This document shows positions 50,625 to 59,469 of a DNA stretch of 64,000 bases, piece after piece (the stretch's first letter is position 1; each line of letters opens with the position of its first letter). The notes under the pieces were generated by a model, which was given only the letters and a program-made list of their open reading frames with translations, did no database searches and was not told the DNA's origin. Origin of the DNA: Polyangiaceae bacterium (GTDB taxonomy: Bacteria; Myxococcota_A; Polyangia; Polyangiales; Polyangiaceae). The DNA lies in the NCBI GenBank assembly GCA_019637265.1, contig JAHBVY010000008.1, positions 62,001 to 126,000 on the forward strand, in the 5' to 3' direction. Made by a program: the position numbers and the translations under genes.

Positions 50625-50957
50625 TCAATTGTACTTTAGGCTGACTACGGTGTTACTGCGCGGAATCACTCGGTGGCTGTCAGTCCGCATCGATGTGGGA
50701 TCGATAGGGCCGATGCCGCCGCTGCCCGCGGTGCCGCCATTGCCCGCGGTGCCGCCGCTGCCCGCAGTGCCGCCGCTGCCCGCGGTGCCGCCGTCACCAC
50801 TGCTACCTGCGGTGCCGCCGTGCCCCGAGCTGCCTCCCGTGCCTCCATCACCCGCGGCGCCGCCGCTGCTGCCGCGGTTGCCGCTCGAGCCGCAGCCGCT
50901 GACTGCCATGGCGATAGCGATGGTCGCCGGGATCCATGTGAGCTTCAGATGCATCAT
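50625..50957 (-). CDS. Truncated glycine-rich lipoprotein
   Basis: 110 residues. Signal peptide with lipobox AVSGC, then a GGTAGSGG-type linker of about 60 residues and no functional domain. The last ~20 codons (DSHRVIPRSNTVVSLKYN) are read from the dispersed repeat A copy at 50642-50680, so the repeat has cut off the domain. Probably a remnant. Confidence 0.55.
   Translation of the reverse strand: MMHLKLTWIPATIAIAMAVSGCGSSGNRGSSGGAAGDGGTGGSSGHGGTAGSSGDGGTAGSGGTAGSGGTAGNGGTAGSGGIGPIDPTSMRTDSHRVIPRSNTVVSLKYN
50642..50680 (+). repeat. Dispersed repeat family A, partial copy
   Basis: GACTACGGTGTTACTGCGCG then GAATCACTCGGTGGCTGT. It matches the first 37 positions of family A with a few changes. 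The end of the lipoprotein frame is read from it. Confidence 0.55.
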
Positions 50958-51014
50958 ATCGTATTCCTCGAGATCACTCCCTTGAGCGCCCTGTGCTACG
51001 TACTCGCAGCATCG

Positions 51015-51653
51015 TCAGTCTTCGTTACGGTAGTACCTCAGCGAGTCCTCCGTGATCTCCTCTTCCTCTGTGATGAGGTACTCGCCGTATTCATCGGTGC
51101 CGATGAGGTACAGCTCTTCGTAGCTCGGCGTGGCTGACGGTGCCCAAGGAGTCCACGTCTGCCCTCGGTCTTCGCTGCTCTGATAGACCGTATCCGAGTA
51201 GTAGATGCGACCGTTCTCGGTTCGGTAGTTGCCCTTGAAGGTGTAGTCGAGGTCGTAGAACGAGCCGCGGGTCACCACGACCCTGAGCCGCGTGCCGTCG
51301 TCGTAGAAGCTCTCGACGATAGCGATCCCTGTCGCTACCGCGGACCAGCTCCCCACGAGCTGCGGGTCGATCTCGGGGGTCACATCAGTGCCTCCGCTGC
51401 CCCCGCCCGCGACGCCGCCATTCGTGTTACCGCCGGTACCCGCGACGCCGCCGGTGCCTCCGTTGGCGCCGCCTGAGCCGCTGGCGCCACCTGAGCCGCC
51501 CGAGCCGCTGGTGGCCCCGCTACCGCTCGAGCCTCCGCTGGCGCCTCCGGTGCCATCCTGGTCGTCGCTCGAGGTCACCACGCAGCCGCTGGCCGCTACC
51601 GCGATCGATGCGGCGATGGTCATCGTGAGCAGGGAAAATGGCTTTGGATTCAT
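51015..51653 (-). CDS. Lipoprotein with glycine-rich linker and beta-sheet domain
   Basis: 212 residues from ATG 51653 (MNPKPFSLL). Lipobox AASGC, then a ~70-residue Gly/Ser/Ala linker and a ~115-residue domain: LVGSWSAVATGIAIVESFYD, GSFYDLDYTFKGNYRTENGR, TPSYEELYLIGTDEYGEYLI. It resembles a lipocalin-like or beta-sandwich fold. Function unknown. Confidence 0.6.
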   Translation of the reverse strand: MNPKPFSLLTMTIAASIAVAASGCVVTSSDDQDGTGGASGGSSGSGATSGSGGSGGASGSGGANGGTGGVAGTGGNTNGGVAGGGSGGTDVTPEIDPQLVGSWSAVATGIAIVESFYDDGTRLRVVVTRGSFYDLDYTFKGNYRTENGRIYYSDTVYQSSEDRGQTWTPWAPSATPSYEELYLIGTDEYGEYLITEEEEITEDSLRYYRNED

Positions 51654-51837
51654 CGTGTCCTCACGTTCGTAAGCGGTGCGCGTCCTCGACCGACGCACCT
51701 CCGTGCTACGTGCGCACGCCCGAGAGTTCCAGTCGTACACCCCCGCAAAATTGTTTACGTTTACGCGCGCCACACTTCTGGCGCGTGCTCGAGAAGCGAG
51801 GCGCCCGCGCGGCACAGCAGCAAGAGCGCCACGCAGA

Positions 51838-51874
51838 AAAGCCGACGGCCCCCGAGGATTGCTCCTGGGGGCCG
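51838..51874 (-). terminator. Terminator of the MscS-type gene
   Basis: CGGCCCCC (51846-51853) and GGGGGCCG (51867-51874) pair; on the minus strand GTCGGCTTTTCTG follows. About 65 bases after the channel stop. Confidence 0.65.
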
Positions 51875-51937
51875 CGACACCTGGCCTAGTTAGTCAGGCT
51901 ACTGAACCGAGTGGGGGCCAGTACGGCGCACCATCGC

Positions 51938-52750
51938 TCAGCGGTTGCGTGGCGCCAGCGGCATCTCGGGGACGGGGTAACCGGCGGCTCCGAAGGTAGC
52001 CACGATGGCTCGGTGCGTATCGAAGTACACTTGCCAGTAGTGGTCCGTGTGCGTGTAGGGGCGCACCGCGAGCATCGGCCCCTCGAGCGTGAACTCCAAG
52101 ATCTCGATGTCTGGCGCCGGGTCAGTGGAGACGTTGGGGATCTCGGCGATCGCCGTCTTCAAGCGCTCGATCGCGTCGAGTGGGTCGACGCCATTCGCGA
52201 TCCTCGCGGTGCAGTCCACGCGACGGACTGGGTTCGTCGAGAAGTTCTCGATCGGCTCGGAGAACACCTTGTTGTTCCCGACGATGGTCACCACGTTCTC
52301 GAGCGTGACGATGGACGTGGTGAACAGGCCAATCTCCCTCACCGTCCCCATCACCCCGCCAACCTTCACGAAATCCCCCACCTTGAACGGCCTGAGCACT
52401 TGAAGGAACAAGCCCGCGGCGAAGTGGGTCAGGAGACCGCCCCAGGCGGTGCCGATGGCCAAGCCCGCGCCCGCCAACAGCGCAGCGAAGGAGGTGGTCT
52501 GCACGCCGAAGATGTCGAGGATGGCCAGGACGAGCACGACGTTGAGGAGGACCCCCAAGATCGACTGCAAGTAGCTGATGAGCGTCGCGTCTACCCGCTG
52601 CCCGCGCGCCAGGCCGATGCCCACGGCGCGTAGCACCAGCGCGATCAGCCAACGGCCGACGATCCACGCGGCGAGCGCGCCCAGCGCTTTGAGCGCGAAG
52701 TTGGCGCCTTGAGTAGCAAGGAAGGTGAGGACTTGATCTAGGTTCGGCAT
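51938..52750 (-). CDS. Small-conductance mechanosensitive channel (MscS type)
   Basis: 270 residues. Three membrane segments (AGLAIGTAWGGLLTHFAAGL includes the pore helix pattern) precede the MscS beta domain (LRPFKVGDFVKVGGVMGTVR, IGLFTTSIVTLENVVTIVGN) and the C-terminal alpha/beta part. LLAGAGLAIGTAWGG is TM3-like, as in E. coli MscS (286 residues). It releases ions when turgor rises. Well-formed start at ATG 52750. Confidence 0.9.
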   Translation of the reverse strand: MPNLDQVLTFLATQGANFALKALGALAAWIVGRWLIALVLRAVGIGLARGQRVDATLISYLQSILGVLLNVVLVLAILDIFGVQTTSFAALLAGAGLAIGTAWGGLLTHFAAGLFLQVLRPFKVGDFVKVGGVMGTVREIGLFTTSIVTLENVVTIVGNNKVFSEPIENFSTNPVRRVDCTARIANGVDPLDAIERLKTAIAEIPNVSTDPAPDIEILEFTLEGPMLAVRPYTHTDHYWQVYFDTHRAIVATFGAAGYPVPEMPLAPRNR

Positions 52751-52913
52751 GGCGAGCGAGCCTCGATGGTGCAGCCCTCGCCGTCAAGCCTTCGCGCCTC
52801 AACCAGTGAATCCACGCCGATCGGTGCACGCCAGCCTTGGTGAAAGCACCACGGCCACACATCCGAGGGACGTTTCCTTGTCCCAAAAAGGGAACCCGAA
52901 CCGGACGCGAGTG

Positions 52914-52983
52914 ACGCGAGGTCTTTTCCGGGGGGTTCGCCCCCACCTCACGGCACCACGCGTCGCCGCGACTCACCTGGAGG
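52914..52983 (-). repeat. Dispersed element family B, long copy
   Basis: On the minus strand: GTCGCGGCGACGCGTGG, TGCCGTGAGG, GGGGGCGAACCCCCC and GGAAAA. Matches 40868-40952. The gap 52751-53083 holds this and the ArsR-like operator, and no gene that I can support. Confidence 0.55.
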
Positions 52984-53032
52984 CCTGCGCTTCGATAGAC
53001 CGAGCTCGATAGTCCTTGCATTTGATTTCGTT

Positions 53033-53045
53033 ATAGATTAACTAT
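53033..53045 (+). promoter_or_regulatory. Candidate ArsR-family operator
   Basis: ATAG-ATTAA-CTAT is an inverted repeat 39 bases before the VOC start. ArsR family members bind similar AT-rich dyads. Confidence 0.4.
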
Positions 53046-53083
53046 GTCGACATGAAGCAATCATCCCAAGGAGGGCCCCGCTC

Positions 53084-53536
53084 ATGACGGAGCCCCACGA
53101 GCTGTGGCCGCGGATCTCATCCGCTGTTTTCTACGACGACGCGGGGGCGGCGATCGACTGGCTCTGTAAGGTCTTTGGCTTCGAGGTGCGCCTGAAGGTC
53201 GAAGGAGAAGGTGGCCGCATCGAGCACTCCGAGCTGACGTTCGGAGACGGCGTCATCATGATCGGCTCCGTGGGTCAGGGGGCCGACGCCGCTCGCGTCC
53301 ATTGCAAGTCACCGCGCTCGCTCGGTGGCGCCAACACCCAGTCGCTCTGCGTCTACGTGGACGATGTGGATGCGCATTGTCAACGCGCGCGGGACGCAGG
53401 CGCTCAGATCCTGCGTGAGCCGGCCACCGATGACTACGGCGACGAGTACGGCGCGAACCGCAGCTACGAGGCGCTCGATCTCGAGGGTCATCACTGGTGG
53501 TTCATGCGCGTGGCCCGCGATCCGAAGGCGCCGTGA
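53084..53536 (+). CDS. VOC/PhnB-like protein
   Basis: 150 residues, ribosome site CAAGGAGG. RISSAVFYDDAGAAIDWLCK, VFGFEVRLKVEGEGGRIEHS and the second half SLCVYVDDVDAHCQRARDAG, EALDLEGHHWWFMRV are the PhnB/VOC core. Co-translated (GTGA overlap) with the ArsR gene, a common pairing. Likely protects against or senses a small electrophile; substrate unknown. Confidence 0.85.
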   Translation: MTEPHELWPRISSAVFYDDAGAAIDWLCKVFGFEVRLKVEGEGGRIEHSELTFGDGVIMIGSVGQGADAARVHCKSPRSLGGANTQSLCVYVDDVDAHCQRARDAGAQILREPATDDYGDEYGANRSYEALDLEGHHWWFMRVARDPKAP

Positions 53537-53874
53537 CCGCGAGCATCGACGCCACCTTCTTCGCGCTCTCGGATCCGACGCGCCGCGCGGTCATCGGCAT
53601 CCTGAGCAAGGGTCCTCAACGCCCCAGTGAAATGGCTGATGCACTGACCGTCAGTCGCCCGGCGATCAGCCGCCACCTGAAGGTGCTACGCGAAGCGGGC
53701 CTCGTCGTCGAGCGAGTCCAGGAGGCCGATACGCGTGTCCGCGAGTACACGCTTCGGCGGAAGCCGTTCGGCGACCTCCGAAGGTGGCTCGACGAGGTCG
53801 AGTGCTTCTGGGGCGACCAGCTCGACGCGTTCAAGGCTCACGCGGAGCGCAGCCGGAAGGGCGGGGCTCGGTGA
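53533..53874 (+). CDS. ArsR-family regulator
   Basis: 113 residues from GTG 53533. HTH: DPTRRAVIGILSKGPQRPSE, LTVSRPAISRHLKVLREAG, then the wing VVERVQEADTRVREYTL. No metal-binding Cys motif, as in SdpR-like members. It overlaps the VOC gene by four bases and probably represses both from the site upstream. Confidence 0.85.
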   Translation: MTASIDATFFALSDPTRRAVIGILSKGPQRPSEMADALTVSRPAISRHLKVLREAGLVVERVQEADTRVREYTLRRKPFGDLRRWLDEVECFWGDQLDAFKAHAERSRKGGAR

Positions 53875-53941
53875 GCACCGAGGATCGATCGACGCGTGGT
53901 GACGCGGCGCGCGTCTCGATGCTCGTTCTGTCGCGACCGCT

Positions 53942-54352
53942 CTATGCGTCCGCTGGGATGGCGCTCGGGTCCATCCACATGGCTTCCCACACGTGGCCAT
54001 CTGGATCTGCGAGGTTCCGGTTGTACATGAACCCGAGGTCTTGAACCGGGTTGATGTCGGCGGTGCCGCCGTTCGCTGCGGCGGCGGCGTTCATGGCGTC
54101 GACCGCCGCGCGGTCCTCCAGGGAGATGGCGAGCATCACCTCGCTCGAGGTGGGCGGGGGGATGTCGCGCGACGTGAACGTCCGCCACTTGTCGTGGGTG
54201 AGCAGCATCACATTGATGGCCTCGCTCCACACCATGCACGCGGCGGTGTCGTCGGTGAAGTGAGGGTTATTGACGAACCCGAGGGCGGCGTAGAAGGCCT
54301 TCGCTCGCTCGAGGTTCTTGACAGGTAAATTGACGAAAATCATCTTGGGCAT
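53942..54352 (-). CDS. VOC/glyoxalase-fold protein
   Basis: 136 residues from ATG 54352 (MPKMIFVNLPVKNLERAKAF). The VOC core is clear: YAALGFVNNPHFTDDTAACM, SSEVMLAISLEDRAAVDAMN, DLGFMYNRNLADPDGHVWEA. No metal-binding Glu is certain. It lies 144 bases from the ECF sigma gene and in the same direction; the pair may be a stress-response module like 19194-20269. Confidence 0.8.
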   Translation of the reverse strand: MPKMIFVNLPVKNLERAKAFYAALGFVNNPHFTDDTAACMVWSEAINVMLLTHDKWRTFTSRDIPPPTSSEVMLAISLEDRAAVDAMNAAAAANGGTADINPVQDLGFMYNRNLADPDGHVWEAMWMDPSAIPADA

Positions 54353-54495
54353 GGTTGGCTCCCTTGGAAGCGTCGAGCGCTCCCTATTGTGGTGTTTCTC
54401 CTTAGACTGCCCCGGCTCTCCAGAATCATCGGCGGGTGGTGAGAATTCGTACCCGCCTAGTAAAATCGTCGATTCTCGCAGGAAAACCCCAAGGA

Positions 54496-55434
54496 TCAGG
54501 CCAACACCAGCGGGAGGCTGAAGCGCGGGAACAGCCGCTCCACGTCCAGGAACGCGTTCCACCCCGTGATGCGCTCCTCCGAGAGCTCCAGGACGATGAG
54601 GGCCCACGCGGCGTGCCCGCCCTGGGGAGCAGACCGATACTGCGCGAAGGCGGGTGAGCCGCAGGCCTCGGTCGCCACCAGGCGCGAGCCGCGGCACCCA
54701 GCGCCAGGCCCGAGGAGCCAGCGGTGGATCTCGTCGGGCCCCGAGAGCCATAGGCAGAACGGAGGCATCGACAGGGTGGCGTCTTCGTGCATGAGTGAGG
54801 TGAGCCCGTCGACGTCGTAGGCCTCGAACGTCGTGACGTAGCGCTCGAGTAGGCGCGCCTGAGTGTCCGTCAGCGGCCCGCTGCTCGTATCGAGGTCACC
54901 GAGCTTGGCGCGGGCGCGTTGCAGGGCGCTGTTCAGCGCAGGCAAGGTCATCTCCAGGCACTCGGCGGCCTCGGCGGCGGAGCACCCGACCACCTCCGTG
55001 AGGAGCAACGCCGCGCGCTGCTTACCGGGGAGGTGTTGCAGCGCTGAAACGAACGCGAGCCGCGTGCGCTCCTTGAGCACCAGCCGCTCGTGGGGGTCGA
55101 TGTCGGGTGAGCACACCGCGGCGTCGGGGATGGGCTCGAGCCACTCTTCCGCCGGGCGCTGGTGGAGCGTGTCGCCGACCTTGCCCGCGGGCCCCTCCTC
55201 GATCGGGCGCGCGCGCCGCTTGCGGTCGGCGAGGAGGTCGAGGCACACGTTGGTGGCGATTCGATGGAGCCACGAGCCGAGCGCCGCTCGCTCCTCGAAG
55301 CGGTCCTGATGGCGCCACGCGCGGACCAGCGTCTCCTGCACGGCGTCATCGGCGTCGAAGACCGAGCCGAGCATGCGGTAGCAGTGCCCTGTCAGGTTCG
55401 GACGATGACGATCGAGCTCCACGGGGCTCAGCAT
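54496..55434 (-). CDS. ECF-type sigma factor with SnoaL-like C-terminal domain
   Basis: 312 residues. Region 2: [33 protein letters not shown]; region 4: [40 protein letters not shown]. From about residue 190 ([38 protein letters not shown]) a SnoaL-like domain follows, as in mycobacterial SigG/SigJ-type factors, where it modulates activity. Precedes a VOC gene and may control it. Confidence 0.85.
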   Translation of the reverse strand: MLSPVELDRHRPNLTGHCYRMLGSVFDADDAVQETLVRAWRHQDRFEERAALGSWLHRIATNVCLDLLADRKRRARPIEEGPAGKVGDTLHQRPAEEWLEPIPDAAVCSPDIDPHERLVLKERTRLAFVSALQHLPGKQRAALLLTEVVGCSAAEAAECLEMTLPALNSALQRARAKLGDLDTSSGPLTDTQARLLERYVTTFEAYDVDGLTSLMHEDATLSMPPFCLWLSGPDEIHRWLLGPGAGCRGSRLVATEACGSPAFAQYRSAPQGGHAAWALIVLELSEERITGWNAFLDVERLFPRFSLPLVLA

Positions 55435-55478
55435 GCCTGATTTATACAGCGTCTTCCGCCGACCCTCTACTGCCGCAT

Positions 55479-55639
55479 TTATCTCTCAGATCTCGGTCGA
55501 GATCGACGAGATGACGGGCCGAGCTCTCGGGTCACCGACGTGATCCTTCTGCATCGACAGATGCGAGCGCTCGAGGGAGTCGCAGGGACGCCCGCTGACG
55601 TGAACTGGGGGCGAACCCCCAAGAAAACCAGCGAGACGC
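55479..55639 (+). repeat. 161-bp direct repeat, left copy
   Basis: Nearly identical to 56566-56726 with two mismatches (55552 and 55554 against 56639 and 56641). It contains a 14-base GGGGGCGAACCCCC palindrome near the right end followed by AAGAAAACC, like family B. The two copies bracket the DKNYY gene. Confidence 0.9.
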
Positions 55640-55669
55640 TCAACCAGTCATCTATCGTGTCTTTATTTC

Positions 55670-55713
55670 GGGGGTTGGTAGCACCGATCGATTCCGCACG
55701 GCAACGCAGTCGC
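55670..55713 (-). repeat. Dispersed repeat family A, full copy (inverted)
   Basis: On the minus strand: GCGACTGCGTTGCC, GTGCGGAATCGATCGG, TGCTACCAACCCCC. It sits 11 bases after the stop of the DKNYY gene. Confidence 0.65.
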
Positions 55714-55724
55714 CTGACGCAGCG

Positions 55725-56558
55725 CTACCGATCGCCTTCAGGCGCTGGCTTCGGAAACCTCCGCGCCAGCTCGGCTTTCTGCGCGAGCACGGCGTCGAGC
55801 TCTTCGCGCGCCACCTCGACGCCATTCCTGTAGAACGCGCGAGCATCCGCGGCGAGCCGGATCCCCTCCGCATCGATGACGCGGAAAGTCGCCGCGTCAG
55901 CCCCCACGATGCGACGATGGAAGTAGTAGACGCGATCCGCGTCGATGCTGTGGTCGCCCTCCAACCTTCGCCACGTCTGTGGCGATGCAGCGGGCAGCGC
56001 CGCGATTTCGCAGAAGACGTGAGAGCCGTCGAAGCCGTACACACCGTCGAGGGAGCGAAATGAGGCGGAGTCGGCTCGCTTCACGACGTTCGGTTTCCCA
56101 TCGAAGTTGTAATAGTAGACCTGCGCTCGATCGCGCGCGTAACCGGTTGGAACCAGCCGACCAGAGGACAAGGATCGCGCGCCCCCATCGCAGACCTCGA
56201 AGCTGGCACGGTGCGCGCCCTTCACCTCTCCTGCGATCGTCCAGACACGCTCGCTGTCCGCAGCGTAGCAGTAGTTGAGCGCACGGAAGCTCGTGGGATC
56301 GGCGCCACGAATCCGTGAGAGCTGCTTGTAGCAAGCACGGCGGTCCTTACCGAAGTCACCAAGAAAATATCGGAAAGTCTCTGGATCGGCCCCTCGAACC
56401 AGGCTGCGACCCCACATCACCTTGCCCTCGTGGAGCCAGTAGGTGAACGGCTCATCGTCAGGGAGCTGTAGGTAGGGGTCGGCGCGCCCGAAGAAGCTCG
56501 GCGGTGTGCTCGAAGGCTGGCGCTCCAGCGTGAACTCCTCGGGGATCACGATCTCCAC
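55725..56558 (-). CDS. DKNYY-repeat protein
   Basis: 277 residues, no signal peptide. A chain of DKNYY-type repeats with Tyr-Tyr and Asp-x-x-Thr/Ser-Phe: GADPETFRYFLGDFGKDRRA, YKQLSRIRGADPTSFRALNY, YVYYYNFDGKPN-type units, VVKRADSASFRSLDGVYGFD, IVGADAATFRVIDAEG. The family forms a beta-propeller-like or stacked fold of unknown job, often in soil bacteria. The gene is exactly framed by the 161-bp direct repeats, suggesting movement or duplication as a cassette. Confidence 0.8.
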   Translation of the reverse strand: MEIVIPEEFTLERQPSSTPPSFFGRADPYLQLPDDEPFTYWLHEGKVMWGRSLVRGADPETFRYFLGDFGKDRRACYKQLSRIRGADPTSFRALNYCYAADSERVWTIAGEVKGAHRASFEVCDGGARSLSSGRLVPTGYARDRAQVYYYNFDGKPNVVKRADSASFRSLDGVYGFDGSHVFCEIAALPAASPQTWRRLEGDHSIDADRVYYFHRRIVGADAATFRVIDAEGIRLAADARAFYRNGVEVAREELDAVLAQKAELARRFPKPAPEGDR

Positions 56559-56565
56559 GGGTCGA

Positions 56566-56726
56566 TTATCTCTCAGATCTCGGTCGAGATCGACGAGATG
56601 ACGGGCCGAGCTCTCGGGTCACCGACGTGATCCTTCTGTACCGACAGATGCGAGCGCTCGAGGGAGTCGCAGGGACGCCCGCTGACGTGAACTGGGGGCG
56701 AACCCCCAAGAAAACCAGCGAGACGC
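56566..56726 (+). repeat. 161-bp direct repeat, right copy
   Basis: Offset 1,087 from the left copy, 159 of 161 bases identical. It begins eight bases before the DKNYY gene start, so that gene's promoter lies within or beyond it. Confidence 0.9.
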
Positions 56727-56971
56727 CCGCGAAGTAGCATCGGCCCAACCGCTCAGTCAGCCAGGAGACATGGGTCCGTTCGTCTCCCTAACTATGCCTC
56801 AGGGCTCGCCCGCTCTCTAGGAGCACCGTGAGCGACGATGATCGCGCCACGAGATCGGGTCGCGCCCACGCGCGGCGCTGGGCGGGTTGCAAGCCGGTCG
56901 GCTCGCGAACGATGGTCCCGAGTGCCCAAACCGGCTACGCTGGACGCTCACCGCCCCGCCCTCGAGGTTCC

Positions 56972-58081
56972 ATGCTCGTGTCTTATGTTCCCTCATTGAA
57001 ACACTCACTCGCCTCGCGCTCATCGATCGGGTGCGCGCTCTTGGCGCTCTTCGCTGGCGTCGCGTGCTCGGGCTCATCGGACGACGCGGGCGGCGGCAAA
57101 GGCAAGGAGGACGCCTCGATCCCCGGTGACGGCGGCGATGGCGGCGTCGCGGGCAGCGGCGGCGGCGGCGGCCAGAACGACAGTGGCCCGAACGATAGTG
57201 GTCATGATAGCGCACCCTCCACGGGTTGGAGCCTGGTCGCGTCGCCCGCGGAGCTGCGCCTCTACCGGCTCGCGGGCGATGCTCGCGGCGTGTGGGCGAG
57301 CGGCGACCGACACGTGAGCGGGGGTCGAGTCTTCGAGGCGGGGCGCCTCAGCGAAGGTGGGTTCGAGGGCGTGTACGAGAAGCACAGCTCCGACACGGTG
57401 GCCCCCAACTTCTTCATCCAAGCGTTGGCTCCCGTCGGGGCGCGTACGGCCGTCATCGGCGGTCAGATGTTCGTGCTCATCATCGGCGAGGGCGAGCCGC
57501 GAGCCGTCACCTCGGTGACCAGCGACGCCAAGACGGCCTTCGCCTTCAGCGACCGCGACGTGTGGATCTCCACGCGCCACGGCTCGCTCACGCACTTCAA
57601 CGGCACCACGGACGATCGCAGCCGCGGTCTCGCGGACAGCGGCGACGTCCAGGCCATGTGGGGGACGTCAGGCATGCTGTTCTTCGCGACGACCGAAGGC
57701 CTGCGCGGCGTGTCGCTCCCCATCCCCCTCGGGTGGAACGAGCCGAGCACCGAGGAGCTGAGCGGCTCGTTCGCCGACGTGGATGGCGCGCTGTCCGTCG
57801 GCTTCGCGGTGGGCGACGCGGGCATCGCTGGGCGCTACGAAGGTGGGAGTTGGACTTCCATCCCAACGGGCACCACCGTCGATCTAACGGCGGTCGCCGT
57901 CGCCTCGGGAGACAACGCGTGGGCCGCCGGGGAGCGCACGCTGCTGCACTGGGACGGCTCGCGCTTCACTCAGGTGCAGGAAGAGGGCATGCCCACCGGT
58001 GAAATCACCGATTTGGCGGCTGAGCCCGATGGCACCTTGTGGCTGGCTGCCAGCGGTCAAGTGTACCGCCGCCGTCCGTGA
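56972..58081 (+). CDS. Lipoprotein with predicted beta-propeller domain
   Basis: 369 residues from ATG 56972. Lipobox AGVAC, then an acidic/Gly/Asp-rich linker to about residue 75. The rest (LYRLAGDARGVWASGDRHVS, AFAFSDRDVWISTRHGSLTH, AVAVASGDNAWAAGERTLLH, ITDLAAEPDGTLWLAASGQV) repeats a D-x-W-A-A-G pattern typical of propeller blades seen in secreted myxobacterial proteins. Function unknown. The start is chosen for its signal peptide; an upstream frame is non-coding. Confidence 0.65.
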   Translation: MLVSYVPSLKHSLASRSSIGCALLALFAGVACSGSSDDAGGGKGKEDASIPGDGGDGGVAGSGGGGGQNDSGPNDSGHDSAPSTGWSLVASPAELRLYRLAGDARGVWASGDRHVSGGRVFEAGRLSEGGFEGVYEKHSSDTVAPNFFIQALAPVGARTAVIGGQMFVLIIGEGEPRAVTSVTSDAKTAFAFSDRDVWISTRHGSLTHFNGTTDDRSRGLADSGDVQAMWGTSGMLFFATTEGLRGVSLPIPLGWNEPSTEELSGSFADVDGALSVGFAVGDAGIAGRYEGGSWTSIPTGTTVDLTAVAVASGDNAWAAGERTLLHWDGSRFTQVQEEGMPTGEITDLAAEPDGTLWLAASGQVYRRRP

Positions 58082-58090
58082 GCAGGACGA

Positions 58091-59371
58091 TCACGGTGCG
58101 CGGGCCGCGCGGCGGCTGAAGTAGCCTCGGAACGACCTCTCGTCACCGAGCGGCACGTGCACGGCCTTGTTGTGAACCAGCACACCGCCAGCGAAGTAGG
58201 TGTGCGGCGCGCCGACACCCAGATCATAGACGGTCGCGGTCTCGGTCACGGTGCGCGGCTCGAGCGCCACGAAGCGGAGGTCCGTATCGAGCAGCTGGGC
58301 ACCGCTCGCGACGTCGCGCGCAGCGACGAAGCGCCCGTCCACGAAGATGGGGTGCTCACCGGTGACGCGCAGGCGGCCCATCACATGAAGCTGCCTGGCG
58401 TGTGACCGCTCAATCCATTTCACCTGCGTCGTGGTGAGGCGCCGCTGCTCTGGATCGTAGCTCGTGATCTCGTCGCCCACGCGCAGCGTTTCGACGAGCG
58501 TCTCCCCCCGTGGCGTCGCGATCGGAGTGCCCGCCGCGACGCAAGTGAAGTGTCGATACTCGTCGACGAGCAGCTCCTGACCGCTCGGGTCGACCAGGAT
58601 CTCCGTCACCGTGACGTGATAGCCTGGGTCCGACTGCTCCGTGAAACGCAGCCAACGGTTTCCATCGACGTCATCGATCGTCGGATATGAGGACTTCGGG
58701 GGTGCGCTCAACGAGCGACGCTTCGCCAGGCGCTCGGCGACGATCCGCTCGATCTCCGCGATGGGACGGTGGGCGTCGCCCGCGGCGACCACCTCGAAGG
58801 ACAGGGGCGGTATCGCGAACTCGAACGTGCCCTCGCTCATCGTGGCCGTCCCCTGGAGCGCGATCGAGTACTTCCCCGGGTGAGTCAGCAGGTCGGGCGG
58901 CGCGCTCTTCCAGCGGCGCTTGTTGAGCCCGGCGCCATCCACGGAGAAGAGATCGACGAGGTGCGCGATGTACTGCGAAGACGAGCCAGTCGGAGGCTCA
59001 GCCAGTTCGAGCGTGTGCTTGCTGTCACCCGGTCCGACGATCTCGATTCGAAGGGTGCCCAGCACCGCTGACCAATCAACCCGCGCGTAGCGCCAAGGAT
59101 CTTCACCCCCCGAGGGCTCCGCCAACGCGAACTCGAACGCCAACCGCACCGGCTCCTTCGTCGTGATCTTGCTGACGAGCAGCCGCGCGCGCGCCGTCAG
59201 CCCGCTCTGAGCCTCACTGACGGCGGTGTTGTCACGGATTGGAGCCTGGGCCGGCGGGCGGGAAGGTGCCGTCGAGACCGTCCCCGCGTCGGCTCGAGGC
59301 GCCCCAGGCGAGCTCCGATTGCACCCAAACACACAGAGCACCAAGCACGCCCACATGAAGCCCCGGTTCAT
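58091..59371 (-). CDS. Lipoprotein with C-terminal Hint (intein/Hedgehog-like) domain
   Basis: 426 residues. Lipobox VFGC, then a Ser/Ala/Pro-rich linker and a ~200-residue domain of unknown fold (PVRLAFEFALAEPSGGEDPW, YPTIDDVDGNRWLRFTEQ). From about residue 273 a Hint fold: HFTCVAAGTPIATPRGETLV with the first-position Cys, LRVGDEITSYDPEQRRLT, GRLRVTGEHPIFVDGRFVA, and YFAGGVLVHNKAVH. The splicing His-Asn is present but the next residue is Lys, not Cys/Ser/Thr, so cleavage without ligation is more likely than splicing. A short tail of about 25 residues follows. Confidence 0.7.
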   Translation of the reverse strand: MNRGFMWACLVLCVFGCNRSSPGAPRADAGTVSTAPSRPPAQAPIRDNTAVSEAQSGLTARARLLVSKITTKEPVRLAFEFALAEPSGGEDPWRYARVDWSAVLGTLRIEIVGPGDSKHTLELAEPPTGSSSQYIAHLVDLFSVDGAGLNKRRWKSAPPDLLTHPGKYSIALQGTATMSEGTFEFAIPPLSFEVVAAGDAHRPIAEIERIVAERLAKRRSLSAPPKSSYPTIDDVDGNRWLRFTEQSDPGYHVTVTEILVDPSGQELLVDEYRHFTCVAAGTPIATPRGETLVETLRVGDEITSYDPEQRRLTTTQVKWIERSHARQLHVMGRLRVTGEHPIFVDGRFVAARDVASGAQLLDTDLRFVALEPRTVTETATVYDLGVGAPHTYFAGGVLVHNKAVHVPLGDERSFRGYFSRRAARAP

Positions 59372-59469
59372 GCGGTCACGGTACTCGATTCCCTCGAGTC
59401 ACGGAATCACAAAGTGCGCTCCTCAGTATCACGATCCCACGCGGTAAGTGCACCGCGCAGCGCCGCCGG

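Noticed and set aside
50673-51137. Ala/Arg-rich plus-strand frame
   Set aside because: It is the reverse of the glycine-rich lipoprotein linker; repeats in the linker make long open frames on both strands.
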